A stretch of DNA of 64,000 nucleotides, taken from Inquilinus sp052078665 (GTDB lineage Bacteria > Pseudomonadota > Alphaproteobacteria > DSM-16000 > Inquilinaceae). Below are positions 1-7,967 of this stretch, piece by piece. Both the position numbers and the translations under genes were made by a program. Positions within the stretch are counted from its first letter, which is position 1; the number at the start of each line of letters is the position of its first letter. The stretch covers positions 1-64,000 of the forward strand of contig NZ_JBQJIK010000033.1 of the NCBI RefSeq assembly GCF_052078665.1, in the 5' to 3' direction. The notes under the pieces were generated by a model. The model did no database searches. It saw nothing but the letters and a program-made list of their open reading frames with translations, and was not told the DNA's origin.

Positions 1-63
1 CGGATAGCGCTTGGTCTTCTTTGCGATCTCGGCCATCCGGCCACGGCTCTGTTCCGTCCACAT
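1..63 (-). CDS. IS5-family transposase, N-terminal fragment (cut by window edge)
   Basis: Reading the minus strand from an ATG at 63 gives 21 residues starting MWTEQSRGRMAEIAKK and ending KTKRYP at the window edge. Transposases of the IS5 family (IS427-like group) typically begin with MWT...R followed by RYPSDLTDEEW, so this is the first part of such a transposase, with the remainder outside the window. The family assignment rests on a short stretch and on the flanking end sequence, and no catalytic DDE residue is visible here. Confidence 0.65.
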   Translation of the reverse strand, partial: MWTEQSRGRMAEIAKKTKRYP

Positions 64-85
64 CCATAGCTTGAATCATATCCTC
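1..85 (-). mobile_element. End of an IS5-family insertion sequence
   Basis: The transposase start lies close to what looks like the element's outer end: on the minus strand positions 85-70 read GAGGATATGATTCAAG, matching the GAG...TGATTCAAG style of terminal repeat I associate with IS427-type elements. The exact boundary and target duplication cannot be fixed because the other end is outside the window. The element sits inside the reading frame of the neighbouring hypothetical gene. Confidence 0.5.
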
Positions 86-548
86 GCTCGCCGAGAAAGC
101 CCCCATCCGCAATTTCCAAACGGTCTCTTACATATTCCGTCATCCAGCGAATTCGGCTCCTGAAGCTTGGACTGCGGGAAATCAAGGAAGCCAGACACGC
201 TGCAAGCGAGGCATGCTGCTTATCTGTTACAGCTATAGGAGAAAGCCTCTCCACCAGATCGTCATCACTCGGCGGTATTGGTGATGAAAGTTTTTGGAGC
301 CACTCAACAAATTCCGGAAACTTCCCATCCGCGTCGCTAAAACTATCTTCAAATGAGAGATCAAAAAAGGTTGGATGCTCGGCCATTTTTACATAGTTGT
401 TGTTATTTATAGCTCCGAAATTTTCCGGAAAAGATCGACTCATCTCACCTTTGCATGAAACTTGAAGTACGTGCCCGCTATCGTCTGCCCAAAACTTTGA
501 GAGACCACGGGGCCACCAATGGTGCAAACCACTTCCCTGCCTCTTCAT
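86..548 (-). pseudogene. Low-GC hypothetical protein truncated by the IS
   Basis: An open frame starts with ATG at 548 on the minus strand (G-rich RBS AGGGTGGG just upstream) and has no stop before it enters the IS. About 154 residues remain: MKRQGSGLHHWWPRG, a region NFGAINNNNYVK, then an acidic FDLSFEDSFSDADGKFPEF and a helical tail. The N-terminal HH-W-P followed by a W/F-aromatic segment recalls DUF4238-like proteins, but this is a weak resemblance. G+C is about 48%, far below the rest of the window, so it is probably transferred DNA. The C-terminus is lost or replaced by IS-encoded residues. No function can be given. Confidence 0.6.
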
Positions 549-636
549 CTCGCCCACCCTATTCCAGAGATATTATTATCTGAGTTATCGATTGCAGCAG
601 CCACGTAAAAGCGCAAAAGCGGTTCAACTCCCAGTG

Positions 637-726
637 CGTAGGTTGGGTTCGCTATCGGCGAACCCAACATTTCGATTCTGGGGTACCCACGATTGTTGGG
701 TTCGCGAAGTGCGAACCCAACCTACG
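637..726. repeat. REP-type paired-hairpin element
   Basis: Two hairpins share the same 10-bp stem: TTGGGTTCGC at 643-652 pairs with GCGAACCCAA at 658-667, and again 696-705 pairs with 711-720. The whole unit is itself palindromic, since CGTAGGTTGGGTTCGC at 637-652 is the exact complement of 711-726. This is the layout of a REP doublet (BIME-like). It lies between the truncated gene and the small minus-strand gene at 730. Confidence 0.85.
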
Positions 727-729
727 AAC

Positions 730-1113
730 CTACACAGCTCTGATCTGGCTAAGCTTGACCCAAACCCACTCCGGATATCGATCATCATCAGACCAAATCT
801 CTACATGGGTTCGGCCTGCCGTTACGGGCACATTGATATATCGAAACAGGTTGCTATCGCTCACGCTGAGAATGCCACTCGGCGTGGTTATAGATCCGGA
901 AAACAGCTTTCTTCCTGCTCTATCGCAATCAGCATCTGTCACAACAACAGTTGACACTCCATCGACATAAGACAAAACCCAAAAGCAGATGCAGCTGTCG
1001 GTTGCCGTAACAAACGCCCTGCCCGTATCGGAGGGAACGGCCTCGCGAATATCCGGATCGGAAAGGAACAGGACGGGATACTGCGTCGTCGCCTGCATTT
1101 GGAACGTCGTCAT
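730..1113 (-). CDS. Small ComJ-like beta-rich protein, possible immunity protein
   Basis: 127 residues from ATG at 1113, chosen because GGGAGGG lies 6-7 nt upstream; an upstream in-frame start at 1191 would add an unlikely Arg-rich leader. The protein alternates short hydrophobic strands (VLFLSD, RAFVTATDSCICFWVLSY, VSTVVVTDADC), has no signal peptide and ends in a Trp-rich strand (EWVWVKLSQI). Length and strand pattern resemble ComJ, the inhibitor of the nuclease NucA, which is also used as an immunity protein; this is inference from pattern only. Codon use is less GC-biased than the neighbours, consistent with accessory origin. No partner nuclease is in the window. Confidence 0.55.
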   Translation of the reverse strand: MTTFQMQATTQYPVLFLSDPDIREAVPSDTGRAFVTATDSCICFWVLSYVDGVSTVVVTDADCDRAGRKLFSGSITTPSGILSVSDSNLFRYINVPVTAGRTHVEIWSDDDRYPEWVWVKLSQIRAV

Positions 1114-1177
1114 GCTGGCCCTCCCATAGGGCGAAGCGTATCCGGCGAATCTGCAGCTTTCCACCCTGCCCCGACGA

Positions 1178-2098
1178 TCACGCGCCGACACCCCCCGCTG
1201 CCGGCAGGTGGAACGCCAGCCCGAGATGGTCGCGGAAGGCGCGGACGGCGGGGGTCATCGCCAGGTCGCGCTTCCAGGCCAGGCCGGCATCCATGGTCGG
1301 CACCGGCTCGGCCAGGGCGCGCTTCTCGATCCGCTGGCCGTCCAGCGACCAGGGGCGGTAGACCATGTCGGACAGGATCGTCACCCCCATCCCGGCCGCG
1401 ACCATGGAGCGGACCGCCTCGACCGAGGAGGTCTGGAAGATCACGGTCGGCTGGTGCGGCGTGCGCTCCCAGTAGCGCTTGGCGGTGAAGGCGGCCTCGT
1501 CCACCGTCAGCATGATGTAGGGCTGGCGCGCCACATCGGCCAGCGACACGCGCTCCTGCTTCTGCAGCGGGTGGTCGACCGGCAGCCAGAGATGGCGGGC
1601 GGAGCGGAACAGCGTCTCTGCCGCGATCTGGTCGGTGTTCTCCAGGTTCGAGGTCAGCATCACCGCGAGGTCGAGCTCGTCGCGCACCAGCCCGTCCTCG
1701 ATCGCGGTGCGGTGCGCCTCGCGCAGTTCCACCGTCACCTGCGGATAGGCGCGGCGGAAGCGGGCCAAATAGGGCGGCAGGAAGTAGCCGGCGACGGTGT
1801 AGGTGACGCCGACCCGCACCCGGCCCTCGACCGGCGCGGCGTCGCCGGAGACGCGCATCGCCTCGGCCACCGCCGCCGCGATCGCCCGGGCCTGCGGCAG
1901 GAAGCGCCCGCCCTCATGGGTCAGCGACACGCCGCTGGCGTGGCGGAACAGCAGCCGGGTGCCGAGCAGGTCCTCGAGCTGGCGGATCGCCGCCGTGACC
2001 GCCGATTGCGAGACGTTCAGCTCCACCGCCGCCTGGCTGATCTGGCCCAGCTCCGCCGCGGCGATGAAGTAGCGGACCTGGCGAAAAGAGAAGCTCAA
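1178..2098 (-). CDS. LysR-family transcriptional regulator of the pxp/biotin cluster
   Basis: 306 residues, the usual LysR length. The N-terminal winged helix-turn-helix covers roughly residues 1-60 (QISQAAVELNVSQSAVTAAIRQLE), followed by a periplasmic-binding-like effector domain. No ATG precedes the HTH; TTG at 2098 is preferred because TAGGAA lies about 5 nt upstream, and the frame further upstream runs through non-conserved sequence. It is divergent from pxpA, with a perfect inverted repeat in the intergenic region, so it most likely controls the pxp/biotin genes and itself. The effector is unknown; 5-oxoproline or a related amide would be a guess from context. Confidence 0.85.
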   Translation of the reverse strand: MSFSFRQVRYFIAAAELGQISQAAVELNVSQSAVTAAIRQLEDLLGTRLLFRHASGVSLTHEGGRFLPQARAIAAAVAEAMRVSGDAAPVEGRVRVGVTYTVAGYFLPPYLARFRRAYPQVTVELREAHRTAIEDGLVRDELDLAVMLTSNLENTDQIAAETLFRSARHLWLPVDHPLQKQERVSLADVARQPYIMLTVDEAAFTAKRYWERTPHQPTVIFQTSSVEAVRSMVAAGMGVTILSDMVYRPWSLDGQRIEKRALAEPVPTMDAGLAWKRDLAMTPAVRAFRDHLGLAFHLPAAGGVGA

Positions 2099-2123
2099 CC
2101 GATTCCTACAACCTGAGGTCGAG

Positions 2124-2146
2124 CGATATCGGAAAACCAGATATCG
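2124..2146. promoter_or_regulatory. Inverted repeat, candidate LysR operator
   Basis: CGATATC (2124-2130), 9-bp spacer, GATATCG (2140-2146): a perfect 7-bp inverted repeat 26 bp upstream of the lysR start and about 180 bp before pxpA, in the 231-bp divergent gap. Size and symmetry fit a LysR recognition site. No convincing -35/-10 pair was identified. Confidence 0.5.
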
Positions 2147-2329
2147 ATCTGAAGAAGATACTATTTCACAGGGCCGCGCCGCAGCGCAATGATGAGGCAA
2201 CAACCGGCCCGGACCCGAACGGCATCGCCTTCGGCCAAGCGGCCGGATCCAGACAGAGAGGCCTCCATGCGCGTTCCGCGCCCCGGCACCGCTTTGCCCT
2301 GCCCTTCCCTCTGACCAGGCGAGCCCCGC

Positions 2330-3058
2330 ATGACCGAGATCAACTGCGACATGGGCGAGGGCTTCGGCCTGTACCGGATGGGCGACGACGACGCGCTGAT
2401 GCCGCTGATCTCGGTCGCCAATGTCGCCTGCGGCTTCCATGCCTCCGACTTCAACCACATGCGCCGCACCGTGCAGCTGGCCAGCAAGCACGGCGTGCGG
2501 GTCGGCGCCCATCCGTCGCTGCCGGACCTGCAGGGCTTCGGCCGGCGCGAGATGAAGATCGGCCGCGACGAGCTGGCCAACTGCATCATCTACCAGATCG
2601 GCGCGCTGAAGGGTTTTCTGGACGCCGAGGGCATGCGCCTGAACCACATCAAGCCGCATGGCGCGCTGTACGGCATGGCGGCGCAGCAGGAGCCGATCGC
2701 GCATGCGATCTGCGACGCCGCCGACGTGTTCCGGGTGCCGATCCTGGGCATGGCCGGGACGCTGCACGAGACGGTGTATCAGAGCCGCGGCCACCGCATG
2801 GTGTCGGAGTTCTACGCCGATCTCGACTATGGCGACGACGGCTATCTGGTGATCGTGCGGTCGCGCGGCAGCATCGACCCGAAGCGGGCGGCGGAGCGGT
2901 CGCTGCGCGCCCTGACTGAAGGCAAGGTCGCGTCCCAGGGCGGCAAGGACATCGCGGTGACGCCGGATTCGATCTGCATCCATTCCGACACGCCGAACGC
3001 GGTCGATGTGGTGCGCTCCGTGCGCGACGCCATCGGCCCGTATCTGCGCGCGGCCTGA
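2330..3058 (+). CDS. pxpA: 5-oxoprolinase subunit A (LamB/YcsF family)
   Basis: 242 residues, close to E. coli PxpA (244). The family signature INCDMGEGFG is at residues 4-13, followed by VACGFHASD and the GAHPSLPD motif; the later LNHIKPHGALY motif is also intact. PxpA works with PxpB and PxpC in ATP-dependent opening of 5-oxo-L-proline to glutamate in the cytoplasm. It is the first gene of a tight plus-strand operon, 10 nt before the biotin carboxylase. The extra biotin genes make a plain 5-oxoprolinase role less certain. Confidence 0.9.
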   Translation: MTEINCDMGEGFGLYRMGDDDALMPLISVANVACGFHASDFNHMRRTVQLASKHGVRVGAHPSLPDLQGFGRREMKIGRDELANCIIYQIGALKGFLDAEGMRLNHIKPHGALYGMAAQQEPIAHAICDAADVFRVPILGMAGTLHETVYQSRGHRMVSEFYADLDYGDDGYLVIVRSRGSIDPKRAAERSLRALTEGKVASQGGKDIAVTPDSICIHSDTPNAVDVVRSVRDAIGPYLRAA

Positions 3059-3068
3059 GGGCGGGCCG

Positions 3069-4427
<1,359 letters not shown>

Positions 4428-4458
4428 CCAGGAAGACAGGGCAGGCAGGGAGACAGGG

Positions 4459-5328
4459 ATGATCTACGAGACGCCGGCATTCCGGCCCGGGGGCGACCGG
4501 TACATGCTGATCGAGTTCGGCAACGAGATGAATCTCGAGCTGAACTTCATGGCCCAGGGCCTGGCCACCGCCATCGCCGAGCAGAAGACCAAGGGGGTGA
4601 TCGAGACCGCGCCCTGCTTCGCCTCGATGCTGATCCATTACGAGCCGGACGAGATCTCCTACGCCGACCTGTCGCGCGAGCTGGAGCGGCTGATCGCCGC
4701 CCTGGGCCCGTCCGACGACATCGAGCTGGAGAGCCGGATCTTCTACTTCCCGACGGTGTATCTCGACCCCTGGACGCGGGACTGCGTGCAGGACTACATC
4801 GTCAAGATCGCGCCGAAGCAGACCGACCCGGAATTCGTGGCCGAGCTGAACGGACTGACGGACGTCGCCCAGTTCGTCCGGGTCCATTCCGGCACCGAAT
4901 ACTGGGTGGCGGCGCTGGGCTTCTGGCCCGGCCTGCCCTTCATGATGGCGCTGGACCCGCGCTGCAAGCTGACCGCGCCCAAGTACAACCCGCCGCGGAC
5001 CTGGACGCCGAAGGGCACGGTCGGGATGGGCGGCGCCTCGACCGCGATCTATCCGGAGCACCTGCCCGGCGGCTACCAGATCTTCGGCCGCATCCCGGTG
5101 CCGATCTGGGACCCGGAGAAGCGCTTCGACGTGTTCACGGAGTCGATCTGCCTGTTCCGCCCCGGCGACCGGGTGAAGTTCGTGCCCTGCACGGTCGAGG
5201 AGTTCGAGGAGGCGGAGCGGCGCGTCGCCGACGGCAGCTACGTCTACAATGTGGTGGAATACCAGAAGTTCTCCGTCCGCCAGTACAAGCGCTGGGTCGG
5301 GTCGCTCGACCTCGCCCGCCGGTTCTGA
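4459..5328 (+). CDS. pxpB: 5-oxoprolinase subunit B family protein (AHS1/KipI domain)
   Basis: 289 residues, some 70 longer than E. coli PxpB. It carries an AHS1 (carboxyltransferase subdomain C/D) domain recognised by VHSGTEYWVAALGFWPGLPFM and the VGMGGASTAIYPEHLPGGYQIFG-like segment split over residues about 190-215. The family occurs in 5-oxoprolinase, in the KipI anti-kinase and in the carboxyltransferase half of urea amidolyase. It begins 31 nt after the biotin carboxylase and is followed by pxpC 10 nt later, so the two AHS domains that are fused in some relatives are separate here. It acts in the cytoplasm. Confidence 0.85.
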   Translation: MIYETPAFRPGGDRYMLIEFGNEMNLELNFMAQGLATAIAEQKTKGVIETAPCFASMLIHYEPDEISYADLSRELERLIAALGPSDDIELESRIFYFPTVYLDPWTRDCVQDYIVKIAPKQTDPEFVAELNGLTDVAQFVRVHSGTEYWVAALGFWPGLPFMMALDPRCKLTAPKYNPPRTWTPKGTVGMGGASTAIYPEHLPGGYQIFGRIPVPIWDPEKRFDVFTESICLFRPGDRVKFVPCTVEEFEEAERRVADGSYVYNVVEYQKFSVRQYKRWVGSLDLARRF

Positions 5329-5338
5329 GGAGGCCCGC

Positions 5339-6313
5339 ATGCTCGAAGTGATCAAGCCGGGGCTCGAGACCTCGGTACAGGACTGGCCGGGCCGGATCGG
5401 CTTCTGGAACCAGGGCTTCCCGCCCTCCGGGCCGATGGATTCCTGGTCCTTCCGCCTGGCCAATGTGCTGGTCGGCAACGCGCCCGGCGCGGCCGGGCTG
5501 GAGTGCCAGTTCCTGGGCCCGACGCTGAAATTCCAGCGCGACGGCGTGGTCGCCGTGACCGGCGCCGACATGCAGGCGGCGCTGGATGGCGAGCCGCTGC
5601 CGATGTGGCAGTCGGTGGCGGTCAAGGCCGGCCAGACCCTGGCCATGGCCTTCGCCCGCACCGGCGCCCGCACCTATGTCGCCGTGGCCGGGGGGATCGA
5701 GACCGAGCCCTGGCTGGGCGCCCGCGCCACCTTCCACAAGGCCGGGGTCGGCGGCATGAACGGCCGGGCGATCAAGGAGGGCCAGTCGGTGCCGGTGGCC
5801 GAAGCCGCGGGCAAGCCGGGGCGCCGGGTGAAGGCCGAGGCACGGCCGGAGTTCGCCAAGGAGAAGCGCTGGACCGTCGAGGTGGTGGCCGGGCCGAACG
5901 ACGACTGGGTCGACGCCGCCGGGCATGAGCGCTTCCTGTCCGCCGACTGGAAGCTGTCGGCCAAGTCCGACCGCACCGGCTTCCGCCTGGACGGGCCGCA
6001 ATGGAGCTTCGCCGACAAGGCGACGGACAAGGCGCCGGAGCACGGGTCGCTGCCGTCCAACATCATCGACCAGGGCTATCCGCTGGGCGCCATCAACCTG
6101 GCCGGGCAGACGCCGATCATCCTGGTCAATGACGGCCCGTCGATGGGCGGCTTCATCAACCCCTACACCGTGCCGCAGGCCGCGTTCTGGAAACTGGGCC
6201 AGTCGCGGCCGGGCGAGATCTACAACTTCAAGGCGGTCTCGGTCGACGAGGCCCAGGCCATGGCCCGCCGGCTGCGCGAGCTGTGCAGTGAGGCATCGAT
6301 CGAGACCGTGTGA
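5339..6313 (+). CDS. pxpC: 5-oxoprolinase subunit C family protein (AHS2/KipA domain)
   Basis: 324 residues (E. coli PxpC 310). ATG at 5339 follows GAGGAGG closely. The AHS2 domain spans nearly the whole protein, starting with LEVIKPGLETSVQDWPGR and FPPSGPMDSWSFRLAN, then the YVAVAGGIETEPWLGARAT segment and GYPLGAINLAGQTPIIL near the end, all typical of this family. It should pair with the PxpB-type protein just upstream to form the amide hydrolysing or carboxyl-transferring unit. A REP-like repeat separates it from the biotin carrier gene. Confidence 0.88.
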   Translation: MLEVIKPGLETSVQDWPGRIGFWNQGFPPSGPMDSWSFRLANVLVGNAPGAAGLECQFLGPTLKFQRDGVVAVTGADMQAALDGEPLPMWQSVAVKAGQTLAMAFARTGARTYVAVAGGIETEPWLGARATFHKAGVGGMNGRAIKEGQSVPVAEAAGKPGRRVKAEARPEFAKEKRWTVEVVAGPNDDWVDAAGHERFLSADWKLSAKSDRTGFRLDGPQWSFADKATDKAPEHGSLPSNIIDQGYPLGAINLAGQTPIILVNDGPSMGGFINPYTVPQAAFWKLGQSRPGEIYNFKAVSVDEAQAMARRLRELCSEASIETV

Positions 6314-6353
6314 GAGCGCAGGCGCCGGGGCCAGTCCCGGCTGTTCATTTTCC

Positions 6354-6442
6354 TGTCATTGCCGGGCTTGACCCGGCAATCCAGGGCCGCCCGAGCAGCT
6401 CTTCGTGGCCCCTGGATCACCGGGTCAAGCCCGGTGATGACA
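6354..6442. repeat. Long imperfect palindrome (REP-like)
   Basis: TGTCATTGCCGGGCTTGACC at the left edge is mirrored by a right arm reading GGGTCAAGCCCGGTGATGACA (given here from 6422), with inner arms ATCCAGGG and CCTGGAT around a short loop. It has the form of the dispersed palindromes common between genes of alphaproteobacteria. It sits between pxpC and the biotin carrier, inside the presumed operon. Confidence 0.8.
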
Positions 6443-6472
6443 AAGAGAAACCATCTGACGACAGGGAAGACC

Positions 6473-6691
6473 ATGGCGACCGAAGTGAAGACCCAGACCG
6501 CGGGCAACATGTGGAAGGTGCTGGTCAAGCCCGGCGACACGGTGGCGGCCGGCGACACGCTGTTCGTCATGGAGGTGATGAAGATGGAGGTGCCGCATGA
6601 GGCGCCGGTCGCCGGCACCGTCACCGCCGTCAATGTCGACGAAGGCGCCGAGGGGCTGGATGCCGACGAGACCGTCGTGGTGATCGACTGA
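6473..6691 (+). CDS. Minimal biotin carboxyl carrier protein
   Basis: 72 residues starting MATEVKTQTAGNMWKV. It is a bare biotinyl domain: the biotin-acceptor motif EVMKMEV gives Lys37 as the modified residue, flanked by glycine turns on both sides. ATG at 6473 is preceded by AGGGAAGA. There is no AccB-like N-terminal extension, so it is a dedicated carrier, most simply serving the biotin carboxylase in the same operon and transferring carboxyl groups to or from the AHS1/AHS2 pair. The operon is interrupted only by the palindromic repeat. Confidence 0.88.
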   Translation: MATEVKTQTAGNMWKVLVKPGDTVAAGDTLFVMEVMKMEVPHEAPVAGTVTAVNVDEGAEGLDADETVVVID

Positions 6692-6804
6692 CGCGGCTGC
6701 CGCCCGTTTTGCGGCGGCCACCGATCGATGCCATCATCCCTGCATTGGGAGGACCGAACAGGCCGCACCGGCCAAGTGACACGCATCGACGAGGGAGGAG
6801 AGAC

Positions 6805-7125
6805 ATGACCGGGGAGGTCTGGATCGACGCCTGCGCGACGGACGACATCGAGCCGGAGGATGTGATCCGCTTCGACCATGGCGGCCGCACCTTCGCCATC
6901 TACCGCACCGAGGACGACCGCTACTTCGCCACCGACGCGCTGTGCACGCATGAATACGCGCTGCTGTCCGACGGGCTGGTGATGGGCACGATCATCGAGT
7001 GCCCGCTGCACAACGGCCGCTTCGACTTCACCACCGGCGAGGCCAAGGGCGCCCCGGTCGTCGAGGATCTGCAGACCTATCCGGTGAAGGTGGAGGGCGG
7101 CCGGGTCCATCTCCGGCTCGACTGA
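6805..7125 (+). CDS. Rieske [2Fe-2S] ferredoxin (MocE/dioxygenase-ferredoxin type)
   Basis: 106 residues. The Rieske cluster ligands are Cys47-x-His49 (LCTHEY) and Cys66-x2-His69 (CPLHNGRFD), with the rest of the small beta fold intact (GDRYFATDA-like loop, TYPVKVEGGRVHL). ATG at 6805 is preceded by GAGGGAGGAG. Such proteins carry electrons to a Rieske oxygenase. It converges with the XRE-cupin regulator, and the only Rieske oxygenase nearby is at 9620-10699, so that enzyme is the best partner. A flavin ferredoxin reductase was not seen in the window. Confidence 0.88.
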   Translation: MTGEVWIDACATDDIEPEDVIRFDHGGRTFAIYRTEDDRYFATDALCTHEYALLSDGLVMGTIIECPLHNGRFDFTTGEAKGAPVVEDLQTYPVKVEGGRVHLRLD

Positions 7126-7141
7126 CGGACGGCGCCGCGGC

Positions 7142-7762
7142 TCAGAAGCTGGGCGGGGTGATCGCCCAGATCACCTGGGTGATGCCGGGGCCCGGGTTGC
7201 GGTAGCGGTGCGGCCGGGTGCTGGCGAGGGCGAAGCTGTCGCCCGCGCCCAGCACGTAGAGCTTCTCGTCGACCCACAGCTCCAGCGCGCCGGACAGGAT
7301 GAAGGCGGCCTCCTCGCCCTCATGGGTGTAGCTGTCGGCGCTGCCGGCGCCGGGCTGGATGGTGCACAGCAGCAGCTCCAGCTTGCCGTCGAGATTGGGC
7401 ACCAGCAGCTCGTCGGTCAGGCCCAGCCCGCCCATGTCCAGCACCTTGCGCCGGCCGGCACGGACCACGACCCGGTCCTCGTCGTCGCGCGGGGTCGGGT
7501 CGCGGAAGAACCAGCCGATGGTCACGCCCATGGCGCTGCTGATCAGCTGGAGCTGGCGGATCGTCGGCGTCGACAGGCCGCGCTCGACCTGCGAGAGGTG
7601 GCCGACCGACAGGCCGGTGGTGGCGGCCAGCCTGGTCAGGGTCAGGCCGCGCTGCTGCCGCAGCTCGCGGATCTGCGGCCCGATCGTGTCGACCGGGTCG
7701 CCGGAGGACGGATCGGACTCCGCCACCCGCAGCTCCGGATCGCTGTTCTCGCCTTCGGTCAT
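7142..7762 (-). CDS. XRE-family regulator with cupin sensor domain (PuuR-like)
   Basis: 206 residues. An HTH_XRE domain lies at about 27-82 (LTRLAATTGLSVGHLSQVERGLSTPTIRQL region) and a small cupin at about 130-200 (HEGEEAAFILSG, RPHRYRNPG). Proteins of this build repress amine and amino-acid catabolic genes and bind the inducer in the cupin barrel. It is the last gene on the minus strand of the Rieske/ABC island, separated from the FAD oxidoreductase by a 139-bp repeat, and probably regulates that island. Confidence 0.88.
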   Translation of the reverse strand: MTEGENSDPELRVAESDPSSGDPVDTIGPQIRELRQQRGLTLTRLAATTGLSVGHLSQVERGLSTPTIRQLQLISSAMGVTIGWFFRDPTPRDDEDRVVVRAGRRKVLDMGGLGLTDELLVPNLDGKLELLLCTIQPGAGSADSYTHEGEEAAFILSGALELWVDEKLYVLGAGDSFALASTRPHRYRNPGPGITQVIWAITPPSF

Positions 7763-7806
7763 CGTCCGTCTCTCCAGCAGATCGGCCTGCCGCCGTCCGC
7801 CTCAGA

Positions 7807-7945
7807 TTGCCTCTCCCGCCTGGCGGGAGAGGTCGGGCGTCCGCAGGACGACCGGGTGAGGGCTGGCCCCGGCCTCGACAAAGAACCCTCACCCGGAGCC
7901 GCTTCGCGTCTCCGACCTCTCCCGCAAGCGGGAGAGGCAACGCGC
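7807..7945. repeat. 139-bp dispersed repeat, copy A
   Basis: Both ends carry the hairpin CTCTCCCGC(C/A)(T/A)GGCGGGAGAG-type stem, and the middle contains GGTGAGGGCTGG and CCCTCACCCGG arms, making a nested palindrome. The reverse complement is almost the same as 38251-38390. It fills most of the 205-bp gap between the FAD oxidoreductase and the regulator. Confidence 0.9.
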
Positions 7946-7967
7946 AGGAGCCGTCCGTCCATCCGCC

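Noticed and set aside
643..720. Possible CRISPR-like repeat pair
   Set aside because: Only two units, each itself a hairpin and arranged as a palindrome, with no cas gene; fits REP instead.
1114..1191. N-terminal extension of the ComJ-like protein
   Set aside because: The strong RBS lies before the internal ATG at 1113, and the extension is Arg/Gly-rich and poorly spaced from the LysR stop.
1208..2116. Plus-strand frame opposite the LysR gene
   Set aside because: His/Gln/Arg-rich shadow of the LysR coding sequence.
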